Source: Chloroflexota bacterium
Lineage (GTDB): Bacteria > Chloroflexota > Anaerolineae > J102
Length of the DNA stretch: 45,033 nucleotides
Direction of reading: 5' to 3'
Assembly (NCBI GenBank): GCA_013152585.1
Contig: JAADGC010000019.1
Span: 1-45,033 of the forward strand
Positions 1 to 9,075 of this stretch are shown here, in pieces. The number at the start of each line of letters is the position of its first letter. The stretch's first letter is position 1. Below the pieces are notes generated by a model. That model made no database searches and was not told the origin of the DNA. It saw only the letters and a program-made list of their open reading frames with translations. The translations under genes were made by a program, and so were the position numbers.

Positions 1-1243
1 AAGGGCAAGGATCGTTTCGGCCAACGCTGGCAAAGCTCTGTTCCAGAATGGCCATGACTTCAGGTGCGGGATGATGGCGACGCAGTAATTGCATCATGAT
101 CTTCATGGCAAAATCGATGTGATGAAAGGCGGTCTTGTACCCAGCGCACAAATAATTCAACCCTGGCTCCCCATCGGGCGTCTCGGTAAAGCGATTTTTG
201 GGACAGCCGCCATGACAGGCGAAGCGGACATCGCATTCCCAGCAATACCGAGGCAAGGCATTCCGTTTATCCTGGCCAAATTTGATCTGCCGGGGCGAAG
301 CCACCAGCTCGATCATGTGTTTTTCCTGAATATTGCCCAGAAGATAATGGGGTTCGACAAAATGATCGCACGAGTACACGTCCCCATTGTGCTCCATGAC
401 CAGAGCCAGACCGCAGGTCTCGTCAAATATGCAGATGCCCGATGACGGCGCTCCCAGCCAGTTGGCAAGCGCCGCTTCGAAGGCCTGTATAAAAATCCTG
501 CCGACATCATTTTGCACCCATTCATCAAAAATGACGCTGAGGAAGCGGCCAAGTTGCTCCGGCAACACCGAGCGCTCCGAAACCGTCGTCCCCTGCTGGT
601 AGAGCGTTCGTCCATCCGGATTGATGCGTTCGACGATGGGAATGAACTGCATCCAGGGTGTTTTAGCTTCATCTCGCAGGAAGCGATAGACCTCCAGGGG
701 GTAATCGGCGTTGACTCGGTTGACAGCCGTGAGGACGTTGTAGGCCACGCCGTGCTTCTGTAGACATCGCAGGCCACGCATGACTTGGTCGAAGGTGGGC
801 CCGGCTCCCTTATCCCGCCGGTAGGTGTCGTGCAGCTTGCGTGGGCCGTCGATACTGATGCCAATAAGGAAATCATGCGTCTTAAAGAATTCGCACCATT
901 CGTCGGTCAGCAAAGTGCCGTTGGTCTGAATGGTGTGGTGAAAGGTCACCCCGGGCCTCCGGTATTTTTCGGCCAACGCCACTGCCCGGCGATAGAAATC
1001 CAGGCCCATCAGGGCAGGCTCGCCCCCCTGCCAGGCGATGGTGATTTCATTCGTCTGCTGAGCTGCCATGAGCTGGCGAATGTATAATTCCAGCAGCTCA
1101 TCGCTCATGCGAAACTTGCTATCCGGATAAAGGAGGGCCTTGTCCAGATAGAAACAATAAGCGCAATCGAGATTGCAGGCGGCTCCGGTTGGTTTTACAA
1201 GCAGGTGAAAGGCTGCCGGGGCGTTGGGCGAGGTGGGCGGCAT
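1..1243 (-). CDS. Anaerobic sulfatase-maturating enzyme (radical SAM/SPASM), 3' end cut by window edge
   Basis: Own translation of the minus strand from ATG at 1243: MPPTSPNAPAAFHLLVKPTGAACNLDCAYCFYLDKAL (CxxxCxxC radical SAM motif), HDFLIGISIDGPRKLHDTYRRDKGAGPTFDQVMRGLRCLQ, CWECDVRFACHGGCPKNRF..DGEPGLNYLCAGYK (SPASM-like), and ...GRNDPCP (start of a SEC-C motif) at the edge. Not in the supplied ORF track because the stop lies outside the window. Confidence 0.93.
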   Translation of the reverse strand, partial: MPPTSPNAPAAFHLLVKPTGAACNLDCAYCFYLDKALLYPDSKFRMSDELLELYIRQLMAAQQTNEITIAWQGGEPALMGLDFYRRAVALAEKYRRPGVTFHHTIQTNGTLLTDEWCEFFKTHDFLIGISIDGPRKLHDTYRRDKGAGPTFDQVMRGLRCLQKHGVAYNVLTAVNRVNADYPLEVYRFLRDEAKTPWMQFIPIVERINPDGRTLYQQGTTVSERSVLPEQLGRFLSVIFDEWVQNDVGRIFIQAFEAALANWLGAPSSGICIFDETCGLALVMEHNGDVYSCDHFVEPHYLLGNIQEKHMIELVASPRQIKFGQDKRNALPRYCWECDVRFACHGGCPKNRFTETPDGEPGLNYLCAGYKTAFHHIDFAMKIMMQLLRRHHPAPEVMAILEQSFASVGRNDPCP

Positions 1244-1468
1244 GAGGGGAGCTACAGATGACGTTTTCACAGTCACGCTATTTTACTTGTTTTCGATCGC
1301 CTTGGCCAGCGCCACGCCGACCGAAAAGGAATGGCCGTTCATCCATTCCGGCCATGCGTCTAAGTAACCGTCTAGAAATAACTTTCCTTTTTTGGACTCA
1401 CGCTGGCCGAGGTTACCCTTCACTGCGCTCGAGGGCAGGCTGGGGCTCTTTAGGTGCTTTGCGCCGGA

Positions 1469-1522
1469 AGTCGGCCTTCGCCGTCCGATCTTCACCCCAC
1501 GGAGAGTCGGCGAAGGCCGACT
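1469..1522. repeat. Perfect 15-bp inverted repeat (AGTCGGCCTTCGCCG / CGGCGAAGGCCGACT), 24-nt loop
   Basis: Read directly: arms 1469-1483 and 1508-1522 in the gap between the maturase and sulfatase genes. Confidence 0.85.
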
Positions 1523-1647
1523 CCTGGCCGCAGGCCTGAAGAGCCTGACTTCAGTCAGCTAGTCAGGCGGGCCGCCGCCCTTTTCCCTCAAAGAAGACTG
1601 GGCTAAGTACTAGCATGGACATGGGGCTTTCCGGGTATTCAAGGACG

Positions 1648-3165
1648 TCATCCCTCACGCCAATACTGTTTGGTGGCGTCGAAGAACGGTTGATAATCCC
1701 ACTTGGGCAAAGCTGTAATCTGCATGGCTTTCTGGATGATATTACGATGAATGATGCTTGTGCTCACCCGCTGTTCGATATCTGCCGGATCGAATATTTC
1801 CATCAGGCGGGCGTGCAAGGTTTTCTGCAACTCAGCATATTCTGGCTGGCCAGCCAGATTTTGCCACTCTTGCGGGTCTTCCACCACATTATAAAGTTGT
1901 GGTTCATAATCGGTGACGTGGATATACTTATAATCTCCTTGCCTCACCATGAAGCAGGTCGTGTTGACTCCCTCATTATGCAGCTCAGAGTAGACGGTAC
2001 GATCTGGTTCTTCGTTTTGCAACAGAGGTAACACGCTGTGGCCGTCGATGGGGGCGATATCCTCCGCCGGGTAGCCGATATAATCGAGGAGGGTGGGCAT
2101 GAGATCAACCAGCGAGATCGCCGATTGTACGGTAGCACCGTTGACGCCCAGGTTGGGGTGGGACATAATCCAGGGAACCTGGGAGGAGTATTCGTAGAAG
2201 GAGCGTTTTTGCACCATGCGCCGCTCGCCCAGCATGTCTCCGTGATCGCCGGTGAACACGACCAGGGTGTTTTCTCTGAGGCCGTAGTCCTGCAGTGCCT
2301 GTAATAGCTCGCCCACCTTCCGATCGACGTAGGTGATGAGCCCATAGTAGGCTCGTCTCATGTTGTATAGTGCCTCTTTATCTTCAAGATCAACCCGGTG
2401 CGTGCCGTGGAAGGTGTTGAGCATTTGGTCCATGGCATGCTCACGTTCGGCCAAATCCTCCGGCCACTCCGGCAGGTCGATGACCTCGTCCTCGTACAGA
2501 TCCCAAAGTTCTTGTGTGACATGGAATGGTTCGTGCGGGTGGCAATAGGAGACACAAAGAAAGAAGGGGCGCTCATCGCGATGCGGAAGGTCTTTTTGCA
2601 GGGTGCCTGTGTATTGGCTCCGTTTCGAGCGTAGATATTCAAGTGTCCGAAAATGCACTTCTTCGTCGTAGTCGAGTTGCATGCTCCACTGGTGAACGCC
2701 GGCGGTGGTGTAGTCGACGGCGATAGGCTGTTCATGGAACTGGGCATAATCGTCGATCACCCCCGTTTGCGGTCGCTGGGAGAGGAAGCTAAAGTCGGCA
2801 GGAAATACTTCGGTCGTCAGACGTTTTTCGAAGCCATGAAGTTGGTCGGGGCCAATAAAGTGCATTTTACCGGAAAGTACAGTGTCGTAACCGGCGATGG
2901 AGAGATAATGGTTAAGGGTGGGCACATCTGACGCCAAAATGGAGGCGTTGTCGAAGCAGTTGATATTGGAGGCATAGGTACCCGTGATTAGCGACTGGCG
3001 GGCGGGGGAGCAGATGGGCGAGGGTGAGTAAGCGCTATCGAATCTCACCCCCTCGGCGGCCAACCGATCCAGGTTTGGGGTTTTAACGACGGGATGACCA
3101 TAAGTTCCCATCAGCCGAGCGACCATTTGATCGGAGATAATCAAGAGAATGTTTTGTTTTTCCAT
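1648..3165 (-). CDS. Sulfatase, choline-sulfatase-like (Cys-type), apparently cytoplasmic
   Basis: MEKQNILLIISDQM..., active-site CSPAR (C-x-P-x-R formylglycine motif), LSGKMHFIGPDQLHGFEKRLTTEVFPADF resembling BetC-type sulfatases, VVFTGDHGDMLGERR. Start chosen at 3165 (internal Met) rather than 3219. No N-terminal signal peptide visible. Confidence 0.92.
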   Translation of the reverse strand: MEKQNILLIISDQMVARLMGTYGHPVVKTPNLDRLAAEGVRFDSAYSPSPICSPARQSLITGTYASNINCFDNASILASDVPTLNHYLSIAGYDTVLSGKMHFIGPDQLHGFEKRLTTEVFPADFSFLSQRPQTGVIDDYAQFHEQPIAVDYTTAGVHQWSMQLDYDEEVHFRTLEYLRSKRSQYTGTLQKDLPHRDERPFFLCVSYCHPHEPFHVTQELWDLYEDEVIDLPEWPEDLAEREHAMDQMLNTFHGTHRVDLEDKEALYNMRRAYYGLITYVDRKVGELLQALQDYGLRENTLVVFTGDHGDMLGERRMVQKRSFYEYSSQVPWIMSHPNLGVNGATVQSAISLVDLMPTLLDYIGYPAEDIAPIDGHSVLPLLQNEEPDRTVYSELHNEGVNTTCFMVRQGDYKYIHVTDYEPQLYNVVEDPQEWQNLAGQPEYAELQKTLHARLMEIFDPADIEQRVSTSIIHRNIIQKAMQITALPKWDYQPFFDATKQYWREG

Positions 3166-3224
3166 GATTGCGTAATCCTTACCAGCGATTTGATTCCCTG
3201 ATGTGAATGATTTGAGCATTTAAA

Positions 3225-4229
3225 CTATTTCGTAACACCAGCCATCATGCCGGTAATAAATATTCTATTCATAAAGAGGTAGATAATCAGCATCGGCAAC
3301 GAGGCGATGAATACGCCGGCGAAAATTGGGCCGAAGAACCATGTCTGTGCGCCCACAAATCGTGCAAGCGCCACCTGAACTGTCGTCCACACCGGATCAG
3401 TCATAAATAGCAGTGGCGTCATGTAATCATTGAACACATAGGTGCCACTAATGACGAAAGTTGTCAGAATAGGTATTTTGGACAGAGGCAGGAGGATGTG
3501 GAAGAAATAGCCAAAGCGGGATGTTCCGTCGATTTTGGAAGCATCTTCCAGTTCAGACGGTATTGTACTGTAGAAGGCAAGAAAGATCAGGATCGTCATT
3601 GGCATGCGCACGCCGGAATAGATCAAAATCAGGGCGATGGGATTCCCCAACATGCCGGTCTTGTCAAGCATAATGTAGAGAGGAAGCAGGCCCAGCATGA
3701 GTGGCAGCGTCAGACCCACGATGAAGATGAGTAAAATATAATGGAAGAGGCGATAACGCATAAGCGACAAGGGATAAGCCGCCATGCCGGCCGCGATAGA
3801 GAGAATCACCACGCTGCCAAACACGACGAAAAACGTAACTGACAGTGCTTGTAACAAACGTCCTCGTTGCCACACCAACTTGATGCTTGCCAGGCGTAAT
3901 GTTCCTCCCACATATTCTTTTATCTCTTCCAGTTGTTCTGGACTACGAGCGATTTCCGATATCTTTTGATACGAGGCCGGTCGTTTTTTCAATCCAAATT
4001 TCTGCAAGAAATCCTGCACATCTATTGGCGTCTGATCCATGATGTACTGCCAACGGATGTTCGGGCTCACCTCCACTTCGCCGGGTAGGCCGAGTGGCTT
4101 ACTATTGATTTCCTGTTGCGTTTTGAATGCCCCCACTACCATGATGTAGAAGGGAAACAGAGTCACAATGACGAGCATCACCATGAATAGATAGAATAAA
4201 ATGAAGACTCGACTGCGAGGATGAAGCAT
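3225..4229 (-). CDS. Carbohydrate ABC transporter permease (MalG-like)
   Basis: Multiple TM segments and EAA-like loop SELEDASKIDGTSRFGYFFHILLPLSKIPIL. Confidence 0.92.
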   Translation of the reverse strand: MLHPRSRVFILFYLFMVMLVIVTLFPFYIMVVGAFKTQQEINSKPLGLPGEVEVSPNIRWQYIMDQTPIDVQDFLQKFGLKKRPASYQKISEIARSPEQLEEIKEYVGGTLRLASIKLVWQRGRLLQALSVTFFVVFGSVVILSIAAGMAAYPLSLMRYRLFHYILLIFIVGLTLPLMLGLLPLYIMLDKTGMLGNPIALILIYSGVRMPMTILIFLAFYSTIPSELEDASKIDGTSRFGYFFHILLPLSKIPILTTFVISGTYVFNDYMTPLLFMTDPVWTTVQVALARFVGAQTWFFGPIFAGVFIASLPMLIIYLFMNRIFITGMMAGVTK

Positions 4230-4241
4230 GAGTAATGTTCC

Positions 4242-5198
4242 TTAGTACTCGACGGAGGTTCTCTGTAGCACCGCCACTTGAATGAGAGAGCCGAAGAACA
4301 AAATGAGACCGACGATCGCCATCATTGCCGACGCATAACCAAATCCGACCGTCGAAAAGGCCCAGCGATAGAATACCACAGCCAGGACATCCAGGCTCTT
4401 GATGCCCCCGGCGGTGCTGCCGGCCAAGGCTACGGGGATATCGAAAAGACGCCACGTTCCCGTAAAGGTAATGACGCTGGCGGTGATAATCGTTGGCCAC
4501 ATTTGTGGAAGCATTATTCTAAAAAGCGTCTGGAAATAGTTGGCGCCGTCGACCTTGGCCGATTCGATGGTATCTGTAGGAACTGCGACCAAGCCGGCAA
4601 GAAATATCGCTGCGTTGAAGCCGGCGAACTTCCATCCAGTCAACAAGATCATCGTCAGACTGGCTGGCCATCCTTCCCCCAGGAAGGTGATCGGCTTGGC
4701 GATGATCCCAGACTGCAACAATAACCAATTGAGGGGACCAATCGTGGGATCGAGGATCATCCGCATAAGGAACCCCAGAGCCAGATTACTGATCACGTAC
4801 GGCAGAAACACCACGACAAGAAAAGCGTACTTAAACTTGATTTTCTCGTAAAGAATCAGAGCAGGAATAAAGCCCAACAAGAAGATCATCACCCAGTTGC
4901 CCAGCCAGTAGATCGCCGTCCACATCAGGGCCTCATAGAATTTAGCCGAGTTCGGGCCGCCTCCGAATAGCAAATCGGTGATGTTGGCTAGCCCGACGAA
5001 ATGATACGATGTCCCGACGACTAACATGTCCGTCATCGCCACTTGCAAACCGCTGATAACAGGATATATCGAAAAGATGATGTAGATCACCAATGCCGGC
5101 AGAGCCATCAGAAAATACTGCCAGACATCTCCTTGTAGTCGGTACTTCAGCCGCTGCAACCGCGATGGCGACGAGGCGAACTGCTGAGCATTTTGCAT
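4242..5198 (-). CDS. Carbohydrate ABC transporter permease (MalF-like)
   Basis: TM-rich with ESAKVDGANYFQTLFRIMLPQMWPTI (EAA motif). ORF track starts at GTG 5225; ATG 5198 preceded by GGAG looks better. Confidence 0.9.
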   Translation of the reverse strand: MQNAQQFASSPSRLQRLKYRLQGDVWQYFLMALPALVIYIIFSIYPVISGLQVAMTDMLVVGTSYHFVGLANITDLLFGGGPNSAKFYEALMWTAIYWLGNWVMIFLLGFIPALILYEKIKFKYAFLVVVFLPYVISNLALGFLMRMILDPTIGPLNWLLLQSGIIAKPITFLGEGWPASLTMILLTGWKFAGFNAAIFLAGLVAVPTDTIESAKVDGANYFQTLFRIMLPQMWPTIITASVITFTGTWRLFDIPVALAGSTAGGIKSLDVLAVVFYRWAFSTVGFGYASAMMAIVGLILFFGSLIQVAVLQRTSVEY

Positions 5199-5229
5199 GG
5201 TGCGCTCCAGAATAGATGTCGACACGATG

Positions 5230-5269
5230 CGCCCCCTCTCTTTCGGATAGTGAAGTGAGAGAGGGGGCG
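5230..5269 (-). terminator. 12-bp stem-loop between binding-protein and permease genes (intra-operon hairpin/attenuator)
   Basis: cgccccctctct (5230-5241) / agagagggggcg (5258-5269), 16-nt loop. Confidence 0.7.
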
Positions 5270-5301
5270 TATGTGAGAGAAATAATGAGTGAAAAATGCT
5301 G

Positions 5302-6669
5302 CTACGTCGGTCGGAATGCCTTGTAGTAATCTTCGAACATCGTGCCGTACTCGGCCGCTGTCAATTCGCCGCTGGTCAGTTTGGGCAGGTTCTCGAAACC
5401 GAACTGATAGAATCCCTGTTTGCCCGGAGGCACAAAGAGGTTGGCGGTGTCGTTGGCCTGCGATGCTATCGGGAAGCCCTGTGCGTCCATGTACTTGATT
5501 ACGGGCGAATCACCCTTGTATTTTTTCTCGTACATGGGCATGATGCCGGCGTCTTCGAGCTGGTGGTCGGCGTATGATTCGCTGGTGATCCATTCCATCG
5601 CCCGCACCTGGACATCCCGGTCGGGATAAATCTTCGGCATCCACCAATTGCGGTCTTCAAGGAAGCCGACCCAGGCGCGGTTGTTACCATCTTTGGTGGG
5701 GAAGGGGAATGGTCGCAGTTCCACTTCGGGGTTAATCTTGGTATACGAACCAAACACCCACGGCCCCTGTAAGATGACGCCGTATTTCCAGTTGGCGAAA
5801 TTCGACTCGGTGATGCCCCATTCGTTAGACATCCAGTCCTTATCGGCGTAGCCGTTCTGGGCGATTTTCTCGTAGTATTGCCATACCTCGGTCATCTCGT
5901 CGCTGTCGAGTTTATACTTGCCCGTCAATATGCCTTCGCCGACGTCGTGGCCGATCAGTGCATTCGCTATCTGCCAGAAGTTGTTGAAAAACATCCAGCG
6001 GTGGTTGCCCCAGGCTACAGCATGCTGGAATTTGCCGGAGTCTTCGAGTGCAGCCAGCAAGTCCCAATACTCATCGTAGGTCGTGGCCGGGCCAAGACCG
6101 AGTTCGTCAAAGCGATTCTTGTCATAAAAGACGCCGGTCATGACCTTCATGGTGGGCGTCCCCCAGATACCGGAGCGTTCATGACCGGAGATTTCACGCA
6201 CCATGCGAGTGAATTGCCATGCGCTTTCCGGGAAATGGTTTAAATTTTCTTTCAGTTCGGGGAATTGCGACAAATCGACCAGGAGATCGTCTTTGAGCCA
6301 TTGAATGGCCGGGCCGCCGATGTTCACGAACAGTGTGGGCGGATTTCCGGCTGCCATGCGATTGGCGAGAACCGTCTCGTTCTCCGGATCGTTGACGAAG
6401 GTCCAGGTGAGTTCGAGATCAGGATTTTGTTCTTCGAAGAGGGGCTTCATGATGTCATTGGCCCAGCCTTCATATTCCGTCATGTGCCAAAAGAGTTCGA
6501 CCTGTTTCTTTGCAGCAGGCGGGGCGGTTGCTTTCGGCGCCGGTGTTGTGACAGATTCGCCTCCGGTTGCAGGTGCTGCTGGCGCGCACGCCACAACGAC
6601 AAGCCCGGCAGTTCCTACGCCGATAGCACGTAAAAACTCTCGGCGCGACATCGTTTTTTTAGTACCCAT
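5302..6669 (-). CDS. ABC transporter extracellular solute-binding protein (Tat/lipoprotein-type signal)
   Basis: MGTKKTMSRREFLRAIGVGTAGLVVVACAPAAP (RR motif plus lipobox-like VVAC), periplasmic sugar-binding protein style. Start ATG 6669 with AAGGAAG upstream. Confidence 0.92.
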   Translation of the reverse strand: MGTKKTMSRREFLRAIGVGTAGLVVVACAPAAPATGGESVTTPAPKATAPPAAKKQVELFWHMTEYEGWANDIMKPLFEEQNPDLELTWTFVNDPENETVLANRMAAGNPPTLFVNIGGPAIQWLKDDLLVDLSQFPELKENLNHFPESAWQFTRMVREISGHERSGIWGTPTMKVMTGVFYDKNRFDELGLGPATTYDEYWDLLAALEDSGKFQHAVAWGNHRWMFFNNFWQIANALIGHDVGEGILTGKYKLDSDEMTEVWQYYEKIAQNGYADKDWMSNEWGITESNFANWKYGVILQGPWVFGSYTKINPEVELRPFPFPTKDGNNRAWVGFLEDRNWWMPKIYPDRDVQVRAMEWITSESYADHQLEDAGIMPMYEKKYKGDSPVIKYMDAQGFPIASQANDTANLFVPPGKQGFYQFGFENLPKLTSGELTAAEYGTMFEDYYKAFRPT

Positions 6670-6725
6670 GATTGCTTCCTTTGTAGAGGTTTGAGTAGGT
6701 TGGAAAGAGATTTTACTGTGTCTTT

Positions 6726-6740
6726 CAGTCAAAATGACTG
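6726..6740. promoter_or_regulatory. Inverted repeat CAGTCA-AAA-TGACTG upstream of the binding-protein gene; candidate operator
   Basis: Perfect 6-bp arms; the half site AGTCATTT recurs at 6771-6778. Confidence 0.5.
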
Positions 6741-6827
6741 GTCTGGACTTCAATACATCGCACCTCCTTGAGTCATTTCGGCAGGTGGTGGAGAGGATAT
6801 AGAGATCTGAGAGCCAGATCGCATCTT

Positions 6828-7841
6828 TCACGCCGAATCACGCACGATGATACGATGCGGCAATATTTCCACACGCGCCGGCAACGGTTCCTCGCTCTCA
6901 AGCCGTTCAATCAACATCCTGACGGCGGTGGCGCCGATCATTTCTACATCTTTGCGGACGGTGGTTAACCGTGGCCGTACAATGATAGCTTCGGGAATAT
7001 CATCGAAACCGACGATGGCGACATCGTCAGGAATCTTCAGTCCCGCATCCACCGCGTACAGCAAGGCGTCGACGGCCAAAAAGTCGTTGGCTGCGAAGAC
7101 GGCGGTGGGAGGGCGGTCCAGTTCGAGCAGCGATTGCATGGCTCTGGCCCCAAAGCCCCGCCGGTATTTTGCCGTGATGATCAACGACTCGTCGATGGGG
7201 ATGCCATGTGCCCGCAGCGTTGTCAGATACGCGTCCTTGCGCAATCGCCCGGCCCAGGTTTCTTCCGGCCCGGCGATGGTGGCGATACGCCGATGCCCTT
7301 TTTGGATGAGATAGGTCACCAATTCCTGAACCGCCCGGGCCTCGTCCATCACGATGTTGTCGACAAAAGGATGCGTGGGCGTTTCACCATGTATAACGAC
7401 AGAGACGTTGGCCGAAACCAACGTCTCCAGATCATCGCTGTGCAATTGATAGGTTTGCATGACCACGCCATCGATGCCCCGGCTGAGGATGACGTTCATG
7501 AATTTCTTTTCCCGGGCCAATTCGTTGTTCGTGCTGTAAATAATGGCCTCAAAACCTGCTTGCTCCGCCGCATCTTGTATGGCCCGGGCGAAGTGAGGAT
7601 AGAAAGGATTCTCAACCCTTGGCACCATGACCGCCAGCATGTTTGAGCGATTTGTACGCAGCATCTGCGCCGCCACAATAGGATGGTATTGGAGTTGTTC
7701 GGCGGCCGACCATACTTTCGCGCGTGTTTCCTCACTGATGCGAATATTCCCCCCCGATTTGTTATTGAGGACATAAGAAACCGTCGTCCTCGATACCCCG
7801 GCTAATTCGGCTACTTCTTTGCTGGTCGGCCTGGTTTTCAT
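6828..7841 (-). CDS. LacI family transcriptional regulator
   Basis: MKTRPTSKEVAELAGVSRTTVSYVLNN HTH followed by a periplasmic-binding-like sugar domain (FDDIPEAIIVRPRLTTV). Confidence 0.95.
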   Translation of the reverse strand: MKTRPTSKEVAELAGVSRTTVSYVLNNKSGGNIRISEETRAKVWSAAEQLQYHPIVAAQMLRTNRSNMLAVMVPRVENPFYPHFARAIQDAAEQAGFEAIIYSTNNELAREKKFMNVILSRGIDGVVMQTYQLHSDDLETLVSANVSVVIHGETPTHPFVDNIVMDEARAVQELVTYLIQKGHRRIATIAGPEETWAGRLRKDAYLTTLRAHGIPIDESLIITAKYRRGFGARAMQSLLELDRPPTAVFAANDFLAVDALLYAVDAGLKIPDDVAIVGFDDIPEAIIVRPRLTTVRKDVEMIGATAVRMLIERLESEEPLPARVEILPHRIIVRDSA

Positions 7842-7908
7842 GTGAATTGAAACCTTTTCTCAAGAGAAGATCGGTCATGTTTTAGGGGCTAAACGGTGAC
7901 ACGTAAAA

Positions 7909-7924
7909 GGTGACACGTGTCACC
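7909..7924. promoter_or_regulatory. Perfect 16-bp palindrome GGTGACACGTGTCACC, candidate LacI operator, with an extra half site GGTGACACGT at 7895-7904
   Basis: Read directly; central CG as in many LacI-family operators; abuts the predicted -10 of lacI. Confidence 0.7.
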
Positions 7925-7953
7925 AGTGTAGCACAACTTGTCGATGATGTCAA
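7925..7953 (-). promoter_or_regulatory. Sigma70-like promoter for the lacI gene (TTGACA-N17-TACACT)
   Basis: Minus strand: TTGACA (7953-7948), 17-nt spacer, TACACT (7930-7925). Confidence 0.65.
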
Positions 7954-7986
7954 GACCAAATTGAACATATGTACAGTAGTGAACAT

Positions 7987-8015
7987 TTGACAAATATTCG
8001 CCAGAGAGGTATGAT
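7987..8015 (+). promoter_or_regulatory. Sigma70-like promoter for the sorC-FGGY-AKR operon (TTGACA-N17-TATGAT)
   Basis: TTGACA 7987-7992, 17-nt spacer, TATGAT 8010-8015. Confidence 0.7.
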
Positions 8016-8021
8016 CTCTGG
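8001..8021. promoter_or_regulatory. Inverted repeat CCAGAGA-ggtatga-TCTCTGG overlapping the -10; candidate operator
   Basis: Perfect 7-bp arms, 21 bp total, centred on the predicted -10. Confidence 0.6.
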
Positions 8022-8064
8022 CAACAATTGTTCATCTCCGTTCATTTGCTCAGTGAGGCTGTAA

Positions 8065-9075
8065 ATGGCAGCAGATTCCGAGCGGCGAAAAATCCTATAC
8101 AAAGTTGCCCACGCCTACTACGAGGATGGGCTGACCCAACGTGAGATCGGTCAACGCCTGGGGCTTTCCCGTATCAAAGTCTCGCGCCTTTTGCAGCAGG
8201 CGCGGGATGAGAGAATCGTTCAGATTACGATTGTGCCCTCAGTCGACTCCAACGCCGACTTGGAACGAGCGCTGGAGAAGCATTATGATTTGCTGGAAGC
8301 CGTGATCGTGACCCCTGACCGGTATGATCAGGCCAGCGTCGTTTCGGCATTGGGCGTCGCCGCAGCAGCAAACCTGGTGCGTTGTCTGGAAGGAAACGAG
8401 ATCGTGGGGTTAAGCTGGGGCACAACGCTTCGTGCCGTTATTGATGCATTGCCCGTAATGAACTGGCCCGATTTAACCGTCGTCCAGCTTTTGGGCGGCC
8501 TGGGACGGCCAGAGGCGGAAGTACACGGCACAGACCTGGCGCGGCGCATGGCACAGACATTCAATGCCAAACTGCGGTTGCTCCCGGCCCCTGGTGTGGT
8601 CAGCAGCAAGTTAGTGCGTGATGCCCTCATGGAGGATCCTCAGATTGGGGGCACGTTGGCCCTGGGGGAACAGGCAGATGTTGCTTTGCTCGGCATGGGC
8701 ATCCCCCTACATGGCTCGGTCGTGGCGCAATCGGATATTCTCAGCAAGGAAGAGATAGTCCAGTTTATGAACGATGGCGCCGTGGGCGACCTGGCCCTGC
8801 GCTTTTTCGACCGCAATGGTCGTCCCATGGAGCACGAAGTCAACGACCGTACAATCGGCCTCAGCTTGCAGCAACTACAAAAGATTCCGCGTCGTATTGG
8901 GGTTGCCGGCGGGGACGGCAAGTTTGATGTGATTCGGGGCGCCCTGCTGGGAAAGCACATCGACGTGCTGGTTACTGACGATCGTACCGCTGCCCAGTTG
9001 CTCGGCAGCGAGACACATTCTCCTGTTCTCTCAACCGATCTTACTGCAAACGGAAGGATTGATCATCATGTCTGA
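8065..9075 (+). CDS. SorC/DeoR-type sugar-binding transcriptional regulator
   Basis: [47 protein letters not shown], then a sugar-binding domain ([40 protein letters not shown]). Confidence 0.93.
   Translation: MAADSERRKILYKVAHAYYEDGLTQREIGQRLGLSRIKVSRLLQQARDERIVQITIVPSVDSNADLERALEKHYDLLEAVIVTPDRYDQASVVSALGVAAAANLVRCLEGNEIVGLSWGTTLRAVIDALPVMNWPDLTVVQLLGGLGRPEAEVHGTDLARRMAQTFNAKLRLLPAPGVVSSKLVRDALMEDPQIGGTLALGEQADVALLGMGIPLHGSVVAQSDILSKEEIVQFMNDGAVGDLALRFFDRNGRPMEHEVNDRTIGLSLQQLQKIPRRIGVAGGDGKFDVIRGALLGKHIDVLVTDDRTAAQLLGSETHSPVLSTDLTANGRIDHHV

Noticed and set aside
1283-1495. 70-aa minus-strand ORF in the maturase-sulfatase gap
   Set aside because: No recognisable domain, and it covers the 15-bp inverted repeat arm; could be a remnant but cannot be supported.
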